A stretch of DNA of 64,000 nt from Theobroma cacao. Lineage: Eukaryota; Streptophyta; Magnoliopsida; Malvales; Malvaceae. The stretch is taken from contig NC_030851.1 of the NCBI RefSeq assembly GCF_000208745.1, positions 7,040,627 to 7,104,626 of the forward strand, read 5' to 3'. Position 1 is the stretch's first letter. Each line of letters opens with the position of its first letter. Positions 61,269 to 64,000 of this stretch are shown in pieces. The notes under the pieces are model-generated. The model ran no database searches. It was not told where the DNA came from and saw nothing but the letters and a program-made list of their open reading frames with translations. The position numbers and the translations under genes were made by a program.

Positions 61269-62772
61269 CTTATTTATATCTTCAATGTACCTTGTTGCAC
61301 ATGACTGCTTAACTCACTGGTGTATGTGTGCCATATTTTACAAATCCAGCACAGACAGTATGAGGATCTTGACAGTTTGTTGATCGTGTCGAGGGAGAAG
61401 TGGGCGTTCAACGTCGCAATTAACACTCACTGTAAGTGGTCGCAGTTGCATTACATCACAAAGTCTCTCCAACAAAAGGAGGAGTACGATTCAGTTAAGT
61501 GTACCTGCTTCGGAATGCTCCTAGACGTCTATCCACAGGGGTACTTTTACGCCGGTCTCTTGCACAGCATCATGATTCGTCGGATCACTGAGAGGCAGTC
61601 AATGGACCACGAGCTATGGTTTGCCATTGGCAAGAGCAAGGCGCGGCTATCAAAGCAGGAGTTCTGCCTCATCACCTAGCTAAAGTTTGGTCCAATGCCC
61701 GATGTGTTCAGACAACCGTACGACGTAGCTATGGATGGAATTCATGCAAGATACTGGAACGAGCAGGACAGCGTTAAGCTGTAGGCTTTGCTTGATACCT
61801 TCCGCGGGGGTAACTTTCAGCGACCAGGAGATGCGACCAAGATGACACTCATCTTGATCCCAAATAACATTTTATTTGGTTAAGACTACCGTAGACGGGT
61901 GACGCCTTGGTTGCTGTCATTGGTGGAGGACATCGACGCTTGGAATGTCTTCCCATGGGGGCATTATATTTGGAAGCTGACCTTGGACGACCTTTTGAAG
62001 GGGTTCGAAGTTCCTGACTTGAGCGTGACAAAGGAAACTCGGTTACGCTACAACATTTACGGATTCGCATGGGTGATACAGGTACTAAAACGTAATATTT
62101 TTTAGTTTCCTTTCGAACAAAAAATTTATGGGTGCAGTCGTTTATGATTGACGGTATGATAATGGTTACATTTGACATGCAGTTCTGGGCAATGGAGGCA
62201 ATTCCAACCCTCCGAAAAATAGTTGCCCTCTCTGGTCCGAAAGATAACGTCCACCCACGAATGTGCAGATGGGATTGCAATCAGAAGCCAAAAGACTTCT
62301 ACAAGACAATTCAGAAGTTAGAGTCATCTGACAAAGTAAGTGAACAACTGCTAATTTTTGCGTTATATTTGTAAAATAATTTTTCCTATTCGATAATGAC
62401 AATATTTTATTTGTTTATTCACAGTTGTGGGCATTGGAGACTTTGGAACCCACCGCAGATAAGGCCTTCCGGGAGTATTTTGTGGACCTTGATGTCCCGT
62501 TATCGGAGGGTAACGAGTACGTGCCAATAAGGCACATGGAGGATTGGTCGGATTGGGGCTTAGGTGCGAGGCAAAAAAAGGAGAAGCTTGAAGGAGAAAA
62601 GAGCCTCTGGTGGCACGAAGCGGATGCGCACCTCCGCTGCTTTAGTTGATGAGTTGATGGATGAAGGGGACGACCATGGTCAAGGCAGTGAACAACCGGT
62701 AAGGACAATTGTAACGGTTTTGTGTTCTCTAATTTCATTTGTGATTATCGAATAACATTTCTGTGTTTGTAG

Positions 62773-63391
62773 TTGGACCATGGGCCGGCAGCTCCAGAAC
62801 CACCCACCGATCCTCCTCAGATGCAGAGTGGAAATGACCCATCGGTAAGATCGATTCTAACGGTTTGTGTTCTACATTCCCACATATGTTTATCGAGTAA
62901 CATAGTAATTTATGCAATTGCAGTTTACGAAAGCGAGGACAGGTCCTCAAGCACCGATCGATCCAGCCCAACCGCAGACAGCTAACGAGCCGGCGGTAAG
63001 GATATTAAAGTTGTAACGGTTAATGTTCAACAATTCTAAACATAATTATTGAATAACACAGTTATATATGTAATTGCAGTTTATGGAAACGACAACAGGT
63101 CCTGAAGCATCTATCAGTCTGGCTCCATCGCAAACTGCTAACGAGCGGACGGTAAAGATATTAAAGTTGTAACAGTTAATGTTCAACAATTTCATACATG
63201 ATTATTGAATAACACAGTTAAATATGTAATTGCAGTATGCGGAAGCGACGACAGGTCCTGAAGCATCGATCGGTCAGGCTCCACCGCAGACTACTAACGA
63301 GCCGCTGGTTAGGATATTAAAGTTGTAACGGTTAATGTTCAATAATTTCATATATGATTATTGAATAACACAGTTATATATGTTATTATAG
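62773..63391 (+). repeat. Tandem exon-plus-intron modules (~156 bp)
   Basis: Four exons of exactly 72 nt (62773-62844, 62924-62995, 63080-63151, 63236-63307), each followed by an intron of 79 or 84 nt. Exon starts are spaced 151, 156 and 156 bp, and the next exon starts 156 bp further on. Exons share ACAGGTCCTGAAGCATCGAT-type sequence; introns share GGATATTAAAGTTGTAACGG and TGATTATTGAATAACACAGT. Each unit keeps its own donor and acceptor. Confidence 0.9.
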
Positions 63392-63734
63392 TTGACCCAG
63401 TCGAGAATAGTCAATGTCGGAGCAGTCACAACCCGTCAGCTCCGACAGATCATTCGCAAGCATGAAAAAGATATGTTGGAGCTAAAGGTTTCAATTCAGT
63501 CATTGAGTGTAGCAATGCATACGATTGAGGACCGTATCGTTGGTTGGATTCTTGACGGCCTTAAATCACAAGTACGTTATTCTATCTTCACTTGTATTTT
63601 GATGGTTTACGTTTAGCAACTGTTTAGACTGTGTTTTCTTGATGGTTTTGCTGGTTTTGGGGGTCAAGTGGTAGTGGTTTAACTAGTTTTTGGTCATTAG
63701 CGGGTCAAGACATTTGTATTATAGTTAGTTGTTG

Positions 63735-64000
63735 CCGTGTAAGCTTTAGCGTGTCACAATATTTTACTTGTTATTCATGGCGTGTCACAACGTTTGATTT
63801 TCATATGCATGGCGTGTTAGAACATTTTGCTTGTTATCCTTGGCGTGTCACCAAGTTTATCTTGTTATGCATGGCGTGTCACAACATTTTAATTGTTTTG
63901 CATGGCTTGTCAGAACATTTTGCTTGTTATCCTTGGCGTGTCACCAAGTTTATCTTGTTATGCATGGTGTGTCACAACATTTTAATTGTTTTGCATGGCG
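63735..64000 (+). repeat. 31-bp minisatellite, second intronic array (runs off the window)
   Basis: About eight or more units of GCGTGTCACAACATTTTAATT plus GTTTTGCATG, with a 62/93-bp higher-order pattern (the string TTGCTTGTTATCCTTGGCGT recurs at 63,826 and 63,919). Upstream flank 63,620-63,735 resembles the flank of the first array. Confidence 0.88.

Larger units (their letters stand above)
60651..63571 (+). pseudogene. DUF1985-domain gene of a Ulp1-type MULE, degenerate (3' end outside window)
   Basis: Exons by splice phase (all phase 0): 60651-60671, 61350-62081, 62183-62335, 62425-62698, 62773-62844, 62924-62995, 63080-63151, 63236-63307, 63392-63571. Exons 2-4 give the DUF1985-like part (FGMLLDVYPQGYFYAGLLHS, HELWFAIGKSKARLSKQEF, LKFGPMPDV, FPWGHYIWKLTLDDLLKGF). 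The four 72-nt exons encode a Pro/Ala/Thr-rich repeat. The last exon is a heptad-like helix (LRQIIRKHEKDMLELKVSIQ). In-frame stops lie at 61677 (TAG), 61782 (TAG) and 61881 (TAA). Exon 4 is 274 nt, one more than a phase-0 exon, with the shift likely in the A7 run near 62,572. An Ulp1-like peptidase would be expected downstream but is not in the window. Confidence 0.75.
59501..64000 (+). mobile_element. MULE-like element with DUF1985 gene and minisatellites (right end outside window)
   Basis: The left end GGGGATTTTTTTTTTAAGCC, then TTTATAAATAACGTGTTTTTG, then TTAACTGTTTTTAGCCAT and ACAAAAATGCCCTTAATGGG lines up with both ends of the MULE-like element at 45,778-47,024 (GGGGTATTTTTAAAAATGAC, AAAAATAACTCTT, TTATTTTTAGTCA). 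UGT homology stops at 59,500, the base before it. Inside come a subterminal minisatellite, then a DUF1985-type gene. DUF1985 joined to a Ulp1-like peptidase is known from Ulp1-bearing ('Kaonashi') MULEs of plants. No MURA transposase is visible in the window. The right TIR and 9-bp duplication lie beyond 64,000. Confidence 0.7.

Noticed and set aside
61677..61883. Stop-codon readthrough or recoding in the DUF1985 gene
   Set aside because: Two TAGs and one TAA with no shared context, plus a frameshift, fit simple decay.
1..64000. tRNA or rRNA genes
   Set aside because: None recognised on either strand; only tRNA-complementary primer sites of retrotransposons were seen.

Overview
The window is nuclear DNA from a flowering plant, most likely a eudicot. 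It is AT-rich, has GT-AG introns, plant-specific gene families and many plant retrotransposons, and contains a 274-base assembly gap plus one isolated N. I could not fix the species. All exon models below were built by hand from splice signals, reading phase and family knowledge; no alignment was run.

Layout. 1-0.55 kb: last exon of an unidentified gene with a CxxC...CxxC ribbon. 4.4-21.8 kb: three tandem same-strand type I metacaspase genes (LSD1-type zinc finger plus His/Cys caspase-like domain), all apparently intact. Genes 1 and 2 share a five-exon layout; gene 3 has six exons and looks like the more canonical AtMC1-type member. Gene 2 carries an LTR retrotransposon (5-bp duplication TTTTC) in intron 2, and one of its LTRs holds a CACTA-like MITE. 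22.1-30.3 kb (minus): a two-exon gene whose 7-kb intron holds a decayed Copia element, itself interrupted by a 1.6-kb solo LTR with a perfect 5-bp duplication. 31.9-36.7 kb: a second decayed Copia. 37.2-38.6 kb (minus): an alpha/beta hydrolase with complete Ser-Asp-His triad. 40.8-44.1 kb (minus): a BAHD acyltransferase resembling omega-hydroxyacid feruloyltransferases.

44.5-52.2 kb is a gene-free mosaic of a MITE, an assembly gap, a MULE-like element with long terminal inverted repeats and a 9-bp duplication, several tandem arrays, a duplicated segment and a LINE 3' end. 53.1-57.1 kb (minus): an intronless, 5'-truncated, RBP45/47-like RNA-binding protein retrocopy split by a 2.7-kb LTR-like insertion. 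57.9-59.5 kb (minus): a UGT85-like glycosyltransferase pseudogene whose homology stops exactly where a second, larger MULE-like element begins (59,501 to beyond the window end).

The most unusual region is 59.5-64 kb. The larger MULE carries a broken DUF1985 gene of the kind associated with Ulp1-bearing MULEs. Its outer end matches that of the small MULE at 45.8-47.0 kb. Both elements carry a subterminal minisatellite built on the core TGACACGCCATG (complement CATGGCGTGTCA), and the same core recurs in opposite orientation as 31-bp arrays inside two introns of the DUF1985 gene. The 3' half of that gene is a tandem array of exon-plus-intron modules: four exons of exactly 72 nt, three of them repeating at exactly 156 bp. 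This suggests a transposon family that propagates short repeats at its ends and in its introns.
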